A stretch of DNA of 64,000 nucleotides, from contig CAVWKS010000010.1 in assembly GCA_963755635.1 (NCBI GenBank), forward strand, positions 399,055 through 463,054, given 5' to 3'. The notes beneath the pieces were generated by a model. That model was not told the DNA's origin and did no database searches. It saw nothing but the letters and a program-made list of their open reading frames with translations. The position numbers and the translations under genes were made by a program. This document shows, piece by piece, positions 31,491-41,926 of the stretch. This stretch comes from AC-32 sp963755635. GTDB lineage: Bacteria > Actinomycetota > Thermoleophilia > Gaiellales > Gaiellaceae. Every line of letters starts with the position of its first letter. Position 1 is the stretch's first letter.

Positions 31491-32962
31491 GTGGTCGGGG
31501 AACTGATCGCGGATCGATACGAGCTGGAGGAAGTCGTCGGCACCGGCGGAATGTCGAGCGTCTACCGGGCGCACGACCGGATGCTCGAGCGCGACGTCGC
31601 GCTGAAGATGCTGCACGAGCAGTTCGGCGACGACGGCGACCATGTCGAGCGCTTCCGGCGCGAGGCCCGGGCGGTCGCGAAGCTCTCCCATCCGAACATC
31701 GTCACCGTGATCGACCGCGGTGAGCAGAACGGCCGCCAGTTCATCGTCTTTGAGTACGTCTCCGGCGAGAACCTGAAGAGCCTGATCGAGCGGGAGGCGC
31801 CGCTGCCCGAGCGGGACGCCGTGCGGATCGCGCTCGAGGTCGCCCGCGCGCTCGCGTTCGCGCACGAGCACGGCCTCGTCCACCGCGACGTCAAGCCGCA
31901 GAACGTGCTCCTGACCGAGGACGGCCAGGCGAAGGTGACCGACTTCGGGATCGCGCGCTCGCTCGACCGCGACGTGCGCGGCGGCCTGACCCAGACCGGC
32001 ACCGTGATGGGCACGAGCGACTACATCGCGCCCGAGCAGGCGCGCGGCTCGAAGGCGAGCGTCGGCACCGACGTCTACTCGCTCGGGGTCGTCCTCTACG
32101 AGCTGCTCACCGCTGAGCTGCCGTTCAGCGGCGAGAACTTCGTGGCGGTCGCGATGCGCCACATCAACGACCCGGTTCCCAGCGTGCGCGAAAGGCGGCC
32201 GGACGTGTCGCCGCGCCTCGACGCCGCCATCCAGCGGGCGATGGCGAAGGACCCGCGCCGGCGCTTCCCGTCGATGGAGGCGTTCGGCAAGGAGCTCGAG
32301 GCCTGCCTCGCCGAGCCGGACGCGAACGGCGCAGGGCCGGCGGCCGAGACGCTCGTCGTCGCTCCGCAGAAGCGCCGCCGCCAGCCTCGCCCGCCCGCCG
32401 ACCGGCCGACGGTCTGGCCGCTGATCCTGCTGCTGGCAGGGCTCGCGGTGCTGGCCGGGATCTTCGCGGCCGTGTTCGCGTTCACCGGTTCCACGCCGAC
32501 GAGCATCATCAACAAGGCCGTCGGCAGGAAGGCCTCCGCGAAGCCGGTGCATCTGCTGGGAGTCGCGTCGTACGACCCGCAGGGCGACAACCACGTCGAG
32601 CATCCCGAGGCCGTCGCCAGGGCGGCCGACGGTAACGCCGACGACCTACTGGGAGACCGAGCACTACAGCGGCTGCGCTGAACAAGAGCGGCGTCGGCGT
32701 GCGTGCTCGACGCGGGCCGAGCGCGCAAGCTCTCGCAGGTCGTCGGTCACCACCGACACGCGTGGTTACACGGCCCGAGATCGAGGCGGGACCCGTCTCG
32801 GCAGCGGCCCGTTCAGCCTCGGTCTCCGGCTCGCAGGTGGTGAACGGCAAAGCCGTCTTCAAGCTCCACGGCGCGGCCGCGCGCTACTACGTCGTCTGGA
32901 TCACCGACCTCGGCCCGAACGACTCCGTGCACGTCAATGAAGTGACTGCCAAGAGCGGCTGA
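31491..32962 (+). CDS. Serine/threonine protein kinase with extracellular discoidin-like tail (tail frame-shifted)
   Basis: A Hanks-type membrane kinase. The catalytic domain (residues ~11-270) has GTGGMSSVY, LVHRDVKPQNVLL, VTDFGIARS and APEQARG, all intact. A membrane helix follows (WPLILLLAGLAVLAGIFAAV). The outer tail begins GVASYDPQGDNHVEHPEAVARAADGN, a discoidin/F5-8-like domain; the first frame stops at 32681 but the tail resumes in other frames as TTYWETEHYSG and finally as SGSQVVNGKAVFKLHG to TAKSG at 32962. At least five frame changes lie between 32636 and 32825. The GTG start at 31491 is the likely start. Confidence 0.82.
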
Positions 32963-32976
32963 GCGACAATCCGGGC

Positions 32977-35900
32977 ATGACCTGTGCCTCTTGCGGAGCC
33001 GAGCTTCCGGCCGGCGCGCGTTTCTGCCCGAGCTGTGCCGCTCCGGTGGAGGCGGCCGAGCCGGCGGCTGCCGGCGGCGAGCGCAAGGTGGCGACCGTCG
33101 TCTTCGCCGACCTGGTCGGCTCGACGGCGCTCGGCGGCTCGCAGGATCCCGAGCGCACGCGCGTCCTGCTCGACCGCTTCTACGACGCGATGACCGACGA
33201 GGTCGAGCGCGCCGGCGGCACGATCGAGAAGTTCGCCGGTGACGCCGTGATGGCCGCGTTCGGCGTCCCTGCGGCGCTCGAGGACCACGCGGAGCGCGCG
33301 CTCCACGCGGCGCTGGCGATGCGCCGGCGGACGCGGGAGCTCGACGGGCGGCTCGAGCTTCGGATCGGGATCAACACGGGCGAGGTCGTGGTCGGCCGTC
33401 CTCGCGAGGGCAGCTCGTTCGTGACCGGCGACACGGTCAACGTCGCCGCCCGGCTCGAGCAGGGCGCCGAGCCCGGCGAAGTCCTCGTCGGAGAGCGCAC
33501 GGTCGAGTCCGTCCGCGGCGCCTTCGAGTTCGACGACCCGCGAACAATCGAGGCGAAGGGCAAGCCGGGCGGCGTCACCTGCCGGCGCCTGGTGGCCGCG
33601 CTCTCGCTGATGCGCCCGCGCGGCGTGGGCGGCGTCCGCGAGGCGTTCGTCGGGCGGGACACCGAGCTCGACCTCCTGCGTGCCACCTATCGCCGCGTCG
33701 TCGAGCGCGGCGAGCCGCACCTGGTCACGATCATGGGCGACGCCGGCGTCGGCAAGACGCGGCTGGTGCGGGAGCTGTGGTCGCAGCTCGAGGACGAGTC
33801 GCCCGAGCCCGCGCGCCGGACCGGCCGCTGTCTCTCCTACGGCCGCGGGATCACCTACTGGCCGGTCGCGGAGATCCTGCGGGAGCACTTCGGGATGCTG
33901 GAGAACGAGCCGCCGGAGAGGCTGATGGGCCGGCTGGAGGGCCGGGAGATCCTCGGCCTCGTCTTCGGCCTCGACGTGGCGCCCGACCTTCATCCCCTCG
34001 TCGCCCGCGAGCAGCTGCAGGAGGCGACGGCCCGCTTCCTCGAGGAGGTTGCCTCCACGCGCCCGCTCGTCCTGCTCGTCGAGGACCTGCACTGGGCCGA
34101 GGAGGATCTGCTCGACCTCGTCGACCGGCTGCTCTCCGACGTGAACGGCCCGCTGCTCCTGATCGCGACCGCGCGCCCCGAGGTGCTCGACCAGCGCCCC
34201 GCCTGGGGCGGCGGGAAACGGAACGTGACCCTCCTCGGCCTCGATCCGCTCACCGAGCGGCAGACCGAGGAGATGGTCGCGCAGCTTCTTGCGTCAGAGC
34301 TGCCGGAGGCCGTGCGGAGCGCCCTCGTCGAGCGCGCCGGAGGGAACCCGTTCTTCGTCGAGGAGCTCGTGGCGACGTTCATCGACCACGGCGTGCTCGA
34401 GCGCTCGAACGGCGGCTGGACGGCGCGCGAGCTGCCCGAAGGCTTCGAGATCCCCGACTCGGTCCAGGCGGTGCTCGCAGCCCGGATCGACCTCCTGCCC
34501 GCGACGGAGAAGGCGGCGCTGCAGGCGGCGTCGGTGATCGGACGTACGTTCTGGGCAGGGCCGGTCGGCGAGCTGCTCGGCGGCGAGGACCCCGACTACG
34601 TGCTGCTCGAGGACCGCGACTTCATCCGCCGCAGGCCGGGCGCATCGCTCGAGGGCGAGCGCGAGTTCGTGATCAAGCACGCGCTCACTCGCGAGGTCGC
34701 CTACGGCACGCTGCCCAAGGCCCGCCGGGCGAAGCTGCACGCCGCCTTCGCAGGCTGGCTGGAGAGCTCGGTCGAGGCTCGGGAGGAGCAGGCCGCGCTG
34801 CTGGGCCATCACTACGCGGAGGCGGTCCGCCCGGAGGATGCCGACCTGGCCTGGGAAGGCGAGGACGCGGAGCTCGAGCGCCTGCGGGCGAAGGCCGTCG
34901 AGTGGCTCGAGCACGCCGGTCGGCTTGCGACCGGGCGGTACGAGCTCGACGACGCGGTCGCCCTCTTCCGCCGCGCGCTGGAGCTCGAGGACGACCGCGC
35001 CCGGAAGGCGACCCTCTGGCACGCGCTCGGGAGGGCGTACGCGCTGAAGTACGACGGCGCAGGATTCTGGGAGGCGATGCAGCAGGCAATTGCGGTCTGC
35101 GACGACGAATCCCTGCGGGCCGAGCTCTATGCAGACCTCGCCATGGACACCGCGCTGAGAGCCGGGATGTTCACGACGCTGCCCGCCGCCGAAGTGGTCG
35201 AGGACTGGGTCGACCAGGCGCTCGCGCTCTCGGCCTCCGGGAGCCCGAACGCCGCCAAGGCGCTGATTGCCCGTGCGCATTGGCAGCGTTCCCGGGCGCT
35301 GTCGAGCGGAGACGCGGAGTCGGCGGACGCGGTCGAGTCGGCGGAGGCCACAGGCGATCCGGACCTGCGCGTCATCGGGCGCGAAGAACGCTCACTTTCC
35401 TTGTTCACACTGGGCAAGCTCGACGAGGCCGTTACGTGGGCAGACCGCGCATACGAGCTGGCCGACGAGGTGCGGGACCCGGATGTCGCGGCCGACTTGC
35501 ATTTCGTCGCCGCGCTGCCGGCCGCCGCGCTCGGCAACTTCGAGCGGGCACGCTCGCTGGTCGAGCGGTACGAGGAGGCGACGGTGACCTTGACCCCGCA
35601 CCATCGTGTCCACGGGGTCGCGGTGGCGGTCGAGGTCGAGGAGATTGCGGGGAACTGGGCTGGAATCCGAGATCTCGAACGGCTCGTCCGCGACCGCGTG
35701 AACGCGAACCTCGCGACTCCCTGCATGCGCAACACGCGGAGTCTTCTCCTTTGCACGATCGCCGCGGAGCTGGACGGCGACTCCGAACGAGCGGTCGAGC
35801 TCGAGGACTTCGCGCGCAGAGTCCAGCACGAGGGATTCGAACGGGCTTTCTTCGCACCGGAGCTGCGGCTGGCGCTCGTCCGGGGAGATCTCGAGCGGGC

Positions 35901-36186
35901 AGAACGGCTCCTCGGCGAGACGACGGTGTTGGTCGGTCCCAGCTGGTTCTGGCTGAGCGGAGCGGTCGCCCGCTTCGATGCGCTCGTGGCCCTGGAGCGG
36001 CGCGAGGACGTCGAGCGGTTGGCCGGGGAGCTTCCGCCTAGCACGCTGGTCGAGGCGGCCGGCCTGCGCGCGCTCGGGCAGGTGCGCGAGGACGAGACGC
36101 TGATCCGCCAGGCGCTCGAGCGCTTCGAGGCGATGGGCCTCGACTGGTACGCCGCGGAAACCCGGAAGCTAGTAGCGCAGAGCTGA
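32977..36186 (+). CDS. Zinc-ribbon/class III adenylate cyclase/ATPase/TPR regulator
   Basis: A 1069-residue cytoplasmic multidomain protein. It has an N-terminal zinc ribbon (Cys3, Cys6, Cys17, Cys20), then a class III nucleotide cyclase domain at ~35-215 (VVFADLVGSTALG, EKFAGDAVMAAFG, RIGINTGEVVVG), then a large AAA-like ATPase with Walker A GDAGVGKTR near 254-262 and LVLLVEDLHWAEEDLL, and TPR-like helices to the C-terminus. The layout matches actinobacterial cyclase-ATPase regulators. It may make cAMP, which cNMP-domain proteins elsewhere in the window could sense; that link is inference. Confidence 0.88.
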   Translation: MTCASCGAELPAGARFCPSCAAPVEAAEPAAAGGERKVATVVFADLVGSTALGGSQDPERTRVLLDRFYDAMTDEVERAGGTIEKFAGDAVMAAFGVPAALEDHAERALHAALAMRRRTRELDGRLELRIGINTGEVVVGRPREGSSFVTGDTVNVAARLEQGAEPGEVLVGERTVESVRGAFEFDDPRTIEAKGKPGGVTCRRLVAALSLMRPRGVGGVREAFVGRDTELDLLRATYRRVVERGEPHLVTIMGDAGVGKTRLVRELWSQLEDESPEPARRTGRCLSYGRGITYWPVAEILREHFGMLENEPPERLMGRLEGREILGLVFGLDVAPDLHPLVAREQLQEATARFLEEVASTRPLVLLVEDLHWAEEDLLDLVDRLLSDVNGPLLLIATARPEVLDQRPAWGGGKRNVTLLGLDPLTERQTEEMVAQLLASELPEAVRSALVERAGGNPFFVEELVATFIDHGVLERSNGGWTARELPEGFEIPDSVQAVLAARIDLLPATEKAALQAASVIGRTFWAGPVGELLGGEDPDYVLLEDRDFIRRRPGASLEGEREFVIKHALTREVAYGTLPKARRAKLHAAFAGWLESSVEAREEQAALLGHHYAEAVRPEDADLAWEGEDAELERLRAKAVEWLEHAGRLATGRYELDDAVALFRRALELEDDRARKATLWHALGRAYALKYDGAGFWEAMQQAIAVCDDESLRAELYADLAMDTALRAGMFTTLPAAEVVEDWVDQALALSASGSPNAAKALIARAHWQRSRALSSGDAESADAVESAEATGDPDLRVIGREERSLSLFTLGKLDEAVTWADRAYELADEVRDPDVAADLHFVAALPAAALGNFERARSLVERYEEATVTLTPHHRVHGVAVAVEVEEIAGNWAGIRDLERLVRDRVNANLATPCMRNTRSLLLCTIAAELDGDSERAVELEDFARRVQHEGFERAFFAPELRLALVRGDLERAERLLGETTVLVGPSWFWLSGAVARFDALVALERREDVERLAGELPPSTLVEAAGLRALGQVREDETLIRQALERFEAMGLDWYAAETRKLVAQS

Positions 36187-37186
36187 GCGTCGCTCGTGCC
36201 GTTCCAGCGCCAGCTGGACGAGGCGGTCGACGAGCTCGGGGTACGGGATCCCGGACGCCTCGAACAGCTTGGCGTAGACGCTCGTCGCCGTGAAGCCCGG
36301 GATCGTGTTCAGCTCGTTCACGAGCACCTCGCCGTCGGGCCGCACGAAGAAGTCGACGCGCGCCATCCCCTCGCACTCGCCTGCGACGAAGGCGCGCACC
36401 GCCAGCTCCTGCACGCGCGCGACGGTCTCTTCCGGCAGGCGCGGAGGGACGATCAGGTCCATGCCGCCCTCGTCGTACTTCGCCGAGTAGTCGTACCAGT
36501 CGGCGCCGCCGAAGCCGTGCGAGACGATCTCGCCCGGTCGCGAGGCGAGCGGCTGGTCGTTGCCGAGCACGCCGCACTCGACCTCCACGCCGTCCACGAA
36601 CTCCTCGACGAGCACCTTCTCGTCGTGCTGGAACGCGAGCTCGACCGCAAGCGGCAGGTCGTCCTCGGAGCTCACCTTCGAGATCCCGACCGACGAGCCC
36701 AGGCGCGCCGGCTTGACGAAGACCGGATAGCCGAAGGGGTTCTCGGGAGCCTGGCCGCGCCTGAGCGTGATGTTGCGCGTGACCGGCACGCCGCGGTCGC
36801 GCATGACGGCCTTGAAGACGTCCTTGTCCATCGCGAGCGCCGAGCCGAGCACGCCGGCGCCGACGTACGGCACCCCCGCCAGCTCGAGCAGGCCCTGGAC
36901 CGTGCCGTCCTCGCCGAACGGGCCGTGCAGGACCGGGAAGACGACGTCGACCTCGCCGAGCGTCGCGGGAACCTTCGCGGTGCGGCACCGGCAGCGTCTC
37001 CGCGACCGAGCCGTCGGTCTCGCCCGTGCCGAGCTCCCAGCGCCCGTCGCGGCCGATCTCGACGGTGATCGCGTCGTAGCGCTCGGGGTCGAGCGCGTCC
37101 AAGACCGAGCGCGCGGAGGCGAGCGAGATCTCGTGCTCGGACGACTTGCCGCCGAGCAGGACCGCGACCCGGATGCGCCCGCTCAT
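36169..37186 (-). CDS. ddl: D-alanine--D-alanine ligase (frame-shifted)
   Basis: An ATP-grasp ligase making the D-Ala-D-Ala dipeptide of peptidoglycan. The N-terminal part reads VAVLLGGKSSEHEISLASARSV; a frame change near 36976-36982 separates it from the remainder (VPATLGEVDVVFPVLHGPFGEDG, FVKPARLGSSVGIS, EFVDGVEVECGVL, ARVDFFVR, VNELNTIPGFT). Removing one base restores about 339 residues, normal for the family. The start overlaps the pknB stop by four bases and the 3' end overlaps the cyclase gene by 18. Essential-gene status argues for a sequence error. Confidence 0.85.
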
Positions 37187-39120
37187 CGCGGCGGCGGCGG
37201 AGGCGGCTGAGTGATGCGCCCGACCGTGATCGTCACGGTCGAGCCCTTCGGCGCCTTCGTCCCGCCCGTCGGGCTCTGCGAGAGCACGATCCCGTCCAGG
37301 CCCGGATCGCCCACGTCCTGTCGCTGGACCGCGACCTTGAACCCCGCGCTCTGAAGAGTGTCGCGCGCGGACTGCTCGTCCTGGCTCGTCACGTCGGGGA
37401 CGGTCGACTCCTTCGGGCCTTTCGAGACGCTCAGCGTGATCGTCGACCCGGGCGGCGCGCTGCTGCTCGGGTCCTGCGCGACGACGATGTCCTTCGGCTG
37501 GTCGCTGTCGACGTTCGTGCGCTTGACGCCGAAGCCCGCGTTCTGGAGGGTCGAGCTCGCCTGGTCGAACGTCAGCCCGACCACGTTCGGCAGGCTCACC
37601 GGCATCGGGCCGCTCGAGACGTTGATCTGCACGCCGGAGCCCCTGGTCACCTTCGTGCCCGCGTGCGGGAACTGGCCGGTGACGGTGTTGACCGGCTTGC
37701 TCGAGTGGATCTCGACCACCTTCGCCGTCAGGCCCGCGCTCGTGAGCGTGCTGACCGCGTCGTCACGGGTCTTGCCGAGCACCGCGGGGACGGTGACCTT
37801 CGGCTTGCCGCTGGAGACCTTCAGCTCGATCGTGCTGTTCTTCTGAGCGTGAAAACCAGCGTTCGGGTCCTGGTCGATCACGTACCCCTTGAGCACGTTC
37901 GCGCTCGGTTGGTGGGTCACGTGGGCGACGAGGTTCGCGTCCTGGATCTTCGTGACGGCCAGCGACTCGCGGATGCCGACGACGCTCGGGACCGCGACGG
38001 GCTTGCTCGCGTCGAGCTGGTCCTGGATCTTCGTGTAGGCGAACCAGGCCGCAGCCCCGGCCGCCGCGAGCAGCAGTACCGCCAGCACCCACGGCCAGAT
38101 CGGGCGCCGGCGGCGCGGCGGCCCCTCGTAGCCGTAGTAGCCGGCCGGCGGGGTCGACCCGGGAGGCACGGCACGCGTCAGCGCGGCCTGATCGGGTCGC
38201 GTGATCACCGACGTCGGTGCCGCGGCGATCAGGCCGGAGCCGGCGAGAACGGCGGTCGCGGCGCTCGCGGTCTCCTCGCCCACGGGCAGTCCCTGCAGGA
38301 TCCGCTCGAGGTCCGCGTCCATCTCCTCCGCGCTCTGGTAGCGCTCCGACGGATCCTTGGCGAGGGCGCGCAGGACGACCATGTCCAGGTCGTGCGGCAC
38401 GTCGGGCCGCAGCTCCGACGGCGGCTTCGGGATCTCCGAGAGGTGCTTCATCGCGATCTCGAGCGGCGTGTCGCCGGTGAACGGCACCTGCCCGGTGAGC
38501 AGCTCGTAGAGGACGACCCCGACCGAGTAGACGTCCGAGGTCTGGTCGACCTGCGAGCCGCGCGCCTGCTCGGGCGAGAGGTACTGCGCGGTGCCGATGA
38601 TCGAGCCGACCTCCGTCATCTGGCTCGCGCCGGAGCGGGCGATCCCGAAGTCCGTCACCTTCAAGCGCCCCTCCGGCCCGACGAGCACGTTGTGCGGCTT
38701 GATGTCGCGGTGGACGATCCCCTGCCGGTGCGCGGCGCCGAGAGCCGCCAGGATCTGGCGCGTGTACTCGATCGAGGTGCGGACGGGCGCCGAGCCGCGG
38801 CTGACGATCAGCTCCTTGAGCGACCGTCCCTCGAGGTACTCCATCGCGATGTAGTAGGTGCCCTCGGCCTCGCCGCGGTCGTAGATCGAGACGATGTTCG
38901 GGTGCGAGAGCCCCGCCGCGTTCTTCGCCTCGCGCCGGAAGCGCTCGATGAACTGGTCGTCCGCGGCGTGGCGGTCGTTCAGGATCTTGATCGCGACCCG
39001 CCGGCCGAGCTCCTGGTCCTCGGCGAGGTAGACGTCGGCCATCCCGCCCGTGCCGAGCTTGCGGATGATCTTGTAACGGCCGTCGAAGACCGTTCCGATC
39101 AGCGTGTCCGTTACGGCCAT
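37183..39120 (-). CDS. pknB: PASTA-domain serine/threonine protein kinase PknB
   Basis: A 645-residue membrane kinase. The kinase domain at ~16-275 has KLGTGGMADVYLAED, IVHRDIKPHNVLVG, VTDFGIARSG and SPEQARG. A membrane helix (WPWVLAVLLLAAAGAAAWF) is followed by four PASTA repeats (each opening with VPxVVGxxxxxA-like blocks) and a Pro-rich tail. PASTA domains bind peptidoglycan fragments, so it couples wall status to phosphorylation. It lies in the classical actinobacterial cluster with its phosphatase and FHA proteins; ddl follows by overlap. Confidence 0.96.
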   Translation of the reverse strand: MAVTDTLIGTVFDGRYKIIRKLGTGGMADVYLAEDQELGRRVAIKILNDRHAADDQFIERFRREAKNAAGLSHPNIVSIYDRGEAEGTYYIAMEYLEGRSLKELIVSRGSAPVRTSIEYTRQILAALGAAHRQGIVHRDIKPHNVLVGPEGRLKVTDFGIARSGASQMTEVGSIIGTAQYLSPEQARGSQVDQTSDVYSVGVVLYELLTGQVPFTGDTPLEIAMKHLSEIPKPPSELRPDVPHDLDMVVLRALAKDPSERYQSAEEMDADLERILQGLPVGEETASAATAVLAGSGLIAAAPTSVITRPDQAALTRAVPPGSTPPAGYYGYEGPPRRRRPIWPWVLAVLLLAAAGAAAWFAYTKIQDQLDASKPVAVPSVVGIRESLAVTKIQDANLVAHVTHQPSANVLKGYVIDQDPNAGFHAQKNSTIELKVSSGKPKVTVPAVLGKTRDDAVSTLTSAGLTAKVVEIHSSKPVNTVTGQFPHAGTKVTRGSGVQINVSSGPMPVSLPNVVGLTFDQASSTLQNAGFGVKRTNVDSDQPKDIVVAQDPSSSAPPGSTITLSVSKGPKESTVPDVTSQDEQSARDTLQSAGFKVAVQRQDVGDPGLDGIVLSQSPTGGTKAPKGSTVTITVGRITQPPPPPPR

Positions 39121-39132
39121 CTCACCATGAGG

Positions 39133-40624
39133 CTAGTGATTCGCCCTCCCGGCCAGTAACGCCTCCATGATCGCCTTTGCGATCGGCGCCGCGGTCGTGC
39201 CGCCGGCGCCCGTCTGGTTCTGCAGGACGACCGCGACGGCCACGCGCGGCGCGTCGGCCGGCGCGAACGAGATGAACCACGTCGTGTTCAGCGTGCCTGC
39301 GCCGCCCGTCTCCGCGGTGCCCGTCTTGCCGGCGACCTTGATGCCCGGGATCTGGGCCGCGGTGCCGGTGCCGCCCGTGACGACGGCCTGCATCATCTGG
39401 TTGAGGTCGTGGGCCGTGCTCGTCTTCATCGCCCGCGTGTACTTGTGGGGCTTGGTCTTCACGACGACCGAGCCGTCGGGCGCCGTGACTCGCGCGACGG
39501 AGTAGGGCCGCATGACGACTCCGCTGTTGGCGACTCCCGCCGCGACCATCGCCATCTGCAGCGGTGTCGCCAGCAGCCGCTCCTGGCCGAAGGCGAGCCG
39601 GCCCGGGTCGACCTGAGTCGCGGGGTTGCTCGGGTCGTAGAGCTTGCCGTGGAAGTAGAGGCCGCTCGGCGAGCGCTCGTTCGAGGGCGTCTCGAGCGGC
39701 GGGTCCTTGTAGAAGCCGTAGCGCTTTGCCGTGTTGAGAATCGACTGAGCTCCGATCGCCTTGCCGATGTCGCAGAAGACCGCGTTGATCGAGTGCTCGA
39801 GCGCCTGCAGGAAGTTGACGGAGCCGAACTTCTCGACGTTTCCCTGGTCGGCGAAGTTGTGGACCTGCTTGCCGTACTCGATGCAGTAGCCCTTGTCGTC
39901 GAAGCGCGAGTCGATCGTGTAGCGGCCGGAGTCGAGCGCGGAGGTGGCGGTCACGACCTTGAAGCTCGAGCCCGGGGTGAAGAGCCCGTCCGTCGCGCGG
40001 TTCAGCAGCGGCGCGGCAGCGGCGCAGCCGGACTGGATGTGCGAGATCGCGCCGAAGTTCGACTCGACCAGGTTCGGGTCGTAGGTCGGGCGCGAGGCCA
40101 TCACGAGCACCGCGCCCGTGCGCGGGTCGAGCGCGACGGCCGCGCCGCACTTCCCGGCCAGTTGCTGCATCGCCACGCGCTGCGCCGACGGGCCGCACGG
40201 TCAGCCAGAGGTCGTTCCCCTTGATCGTTGCCCCGCTCAGCTGGGCGAGCGTCTTGTCGACGACGCTCTTCAGGTTCGTGTTCGAGCCGGTCAGGAAGTC
40301 GTTCTCGGACTCCTCCAGCCCCGCCCGTGAGCGCGACTGCGTCGAGTAGCCGACGAGGTGGGCGAAGAGGCCGGCCGTCGGGTAGCGGCGGAAGTAGAGC
40401 GTCTGCCCGCCGACGCGCTTGCGCCGGTTCCTCGCCAGGATCTCGCCGTCGGCCGCACGGATCAGCCCGCGCTTGATCGAGAACTGGGCCACGCGCGCGA
40501 CCGCGTTGTCCTGCTTGTCGGCGAGCCCCGCGCTCGCCCAGGTCTGCCAGTAGGTGGTGCCGACGATCAGCGTGGCGAGCAGCCCGAGCCCGACGAGCGC
40601 GAGCTTTGCGATCTGCCGATTCAC
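39133..40624 (-). CDS. pbpA: Penicillin-binding protein (PbpA/FtsI-like transpeptidase, frame-shifted)
   Basis: A class B transpeptidase of peptidoglycan synthesis with an N-terminal membrane anchor (LALVGLGLLATLIVGTTYW). The transpeptidase domain has GSSFKVVTATSAL (active-site SxxK), SINAVFCDIG (SxN) and AGKTGTAETG (KTG). An extra base in GCGGCCCG near 40193 breaks the frame between GNDLWLTVRP and VAMQQLAGKCGAAVALD; removing it gives about 497 residues. The GTG start overlaps the rodA stop. It is co-oriented with rodA and pknB as in mycobacteria. Confidence 0.88.
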
Positions 40625-41926
40625 GAGCGCTCCGCCGTTCCGCGGTTCGAGACGAGCAGGAGGCCCGCGAGCAGGATGAAGTTGGCGACCACGCTCGAGC
40701 CGCCGTAGCTGACGAACGGGAGCGTGATCCCGGTCAGCGGGATGATCCGCAGGATCCCCCCGACGATGATGAACGTCTGCAGCGCGAACGAGAACGTCAG
40801 CCCCGCGGCGAGCAGCTTCGAGAAGCCGTCGTCGGCGAGCAGCGCGATCTTCATCCCGCGCGTGACGAAGAGCATGTAGACGAGCAGCAGCGCCGCGACC
40901 CCGACGAGCCCGAGCTCCTGCGCCAGCGCCGAGTAGATGAAGTCGGTGTTCAGGTACGGGATCAGCTGGTGGCCGCTGGTCGTCTCGAAGGTGCCCTTGC
41001 CGAGCCCGGTGCCGAACCAGTTGCCGTGCGCGAGCGAGTAGAGCGACTTGACGAGCTGGTAGCTGGCGCAGTCCTGCCGCAGCGCTGGCTTGCCGCTGAG
41101 CGCGCACGGGACCGGGTGGCTCGTCCAGGGGTGCAGCCAGATGGTCACGCGGTCGCGCACGTGCCCGACGTACGTGTAGACCACGGCCGAGCCGGCGAGG
41201 AAGAGCGCCACGCCGATCGCGACGTAGAGCGCCCGGCCCGTCGCCACGTAGAGCATCGCCAGGAAGATCCCGAAGTAGAGGAGCGCCGAGCCGAGGTCGT
41301 TCGTCTCGACCAGGACGAGCATCGCGCCGCCCCAGATCAGAAGCAGCGGCCCGAAGTCCTTCAGCCGCCCCTGGGCCAGCACCTCGCGCTTCTCGCGCAG
41401 GTAGCCGGCCAGGAAGACGATCAGCGCGATCTTCGCCAGCTCGCCGGGCTGGAACTGGAGCGAGCCGACGTGCACCCAGAGCCGCGCGCCGTTGACCGAC
41501 TGGCCGATCACGGGCAGCGCGGGGAGCATCAGCAACCCGATCGCGCCGAGGCCGAAGAGGTACTTGTAGCTCTCGAGGCGCCGGTAGTCGGATGCGGAGC
41601 AGAGCGAGCGTCAGCGACATCGCGCCGAGCGCGACGACGATCCAGAGCCCCTGGCGGAAGGCATCGGTCGGGTTCAGCCGGTAGATCTCCGTCAGGCCGA
41701 TCGCCGTCAGCAGCGCGGCCATCGGCAGCAGGTAGGGGTCGGCCGACGGCACGGTCACCCGGCAGACGATGTGCGCGGCGAGGTAGATCGCGAAGAAGAA
41801 CGCTGCGTACGAGAGCGAGGCGGTCGAGACGACCGACTCGCGCGCGATGTAGACGCTCGCGAAGCCGAGCGCGGTCAGGATGCCGACGACGATCAGGTTC
41901 GCGAGCTCGCGGTTGCGAAGACTCAT
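40621..41926 (-). CDS. rodA: RodA/FtsW/SpoVE-family glycosyltransferase (frame-shifted)
   Basis: A polytopic SEDS protein that polymerises lipid II glycan strands together with the adjacent class B PBP. The first frame carries several membrane helices ending at LALLRIR; the second continues YRRLESYKYLFG, then FQPGELAKIALIVFLAGYL, LVETNDLGSALLYFGIF, GTGLGKGTF and PLTGITLPFVSYGGSSVVAN, all SEDS hallmarks. The break is near 41590 (one extra or two missing bases). The ATG at 41926 overlaps the phosphatase stop by four bases. Confidence 0.9.
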
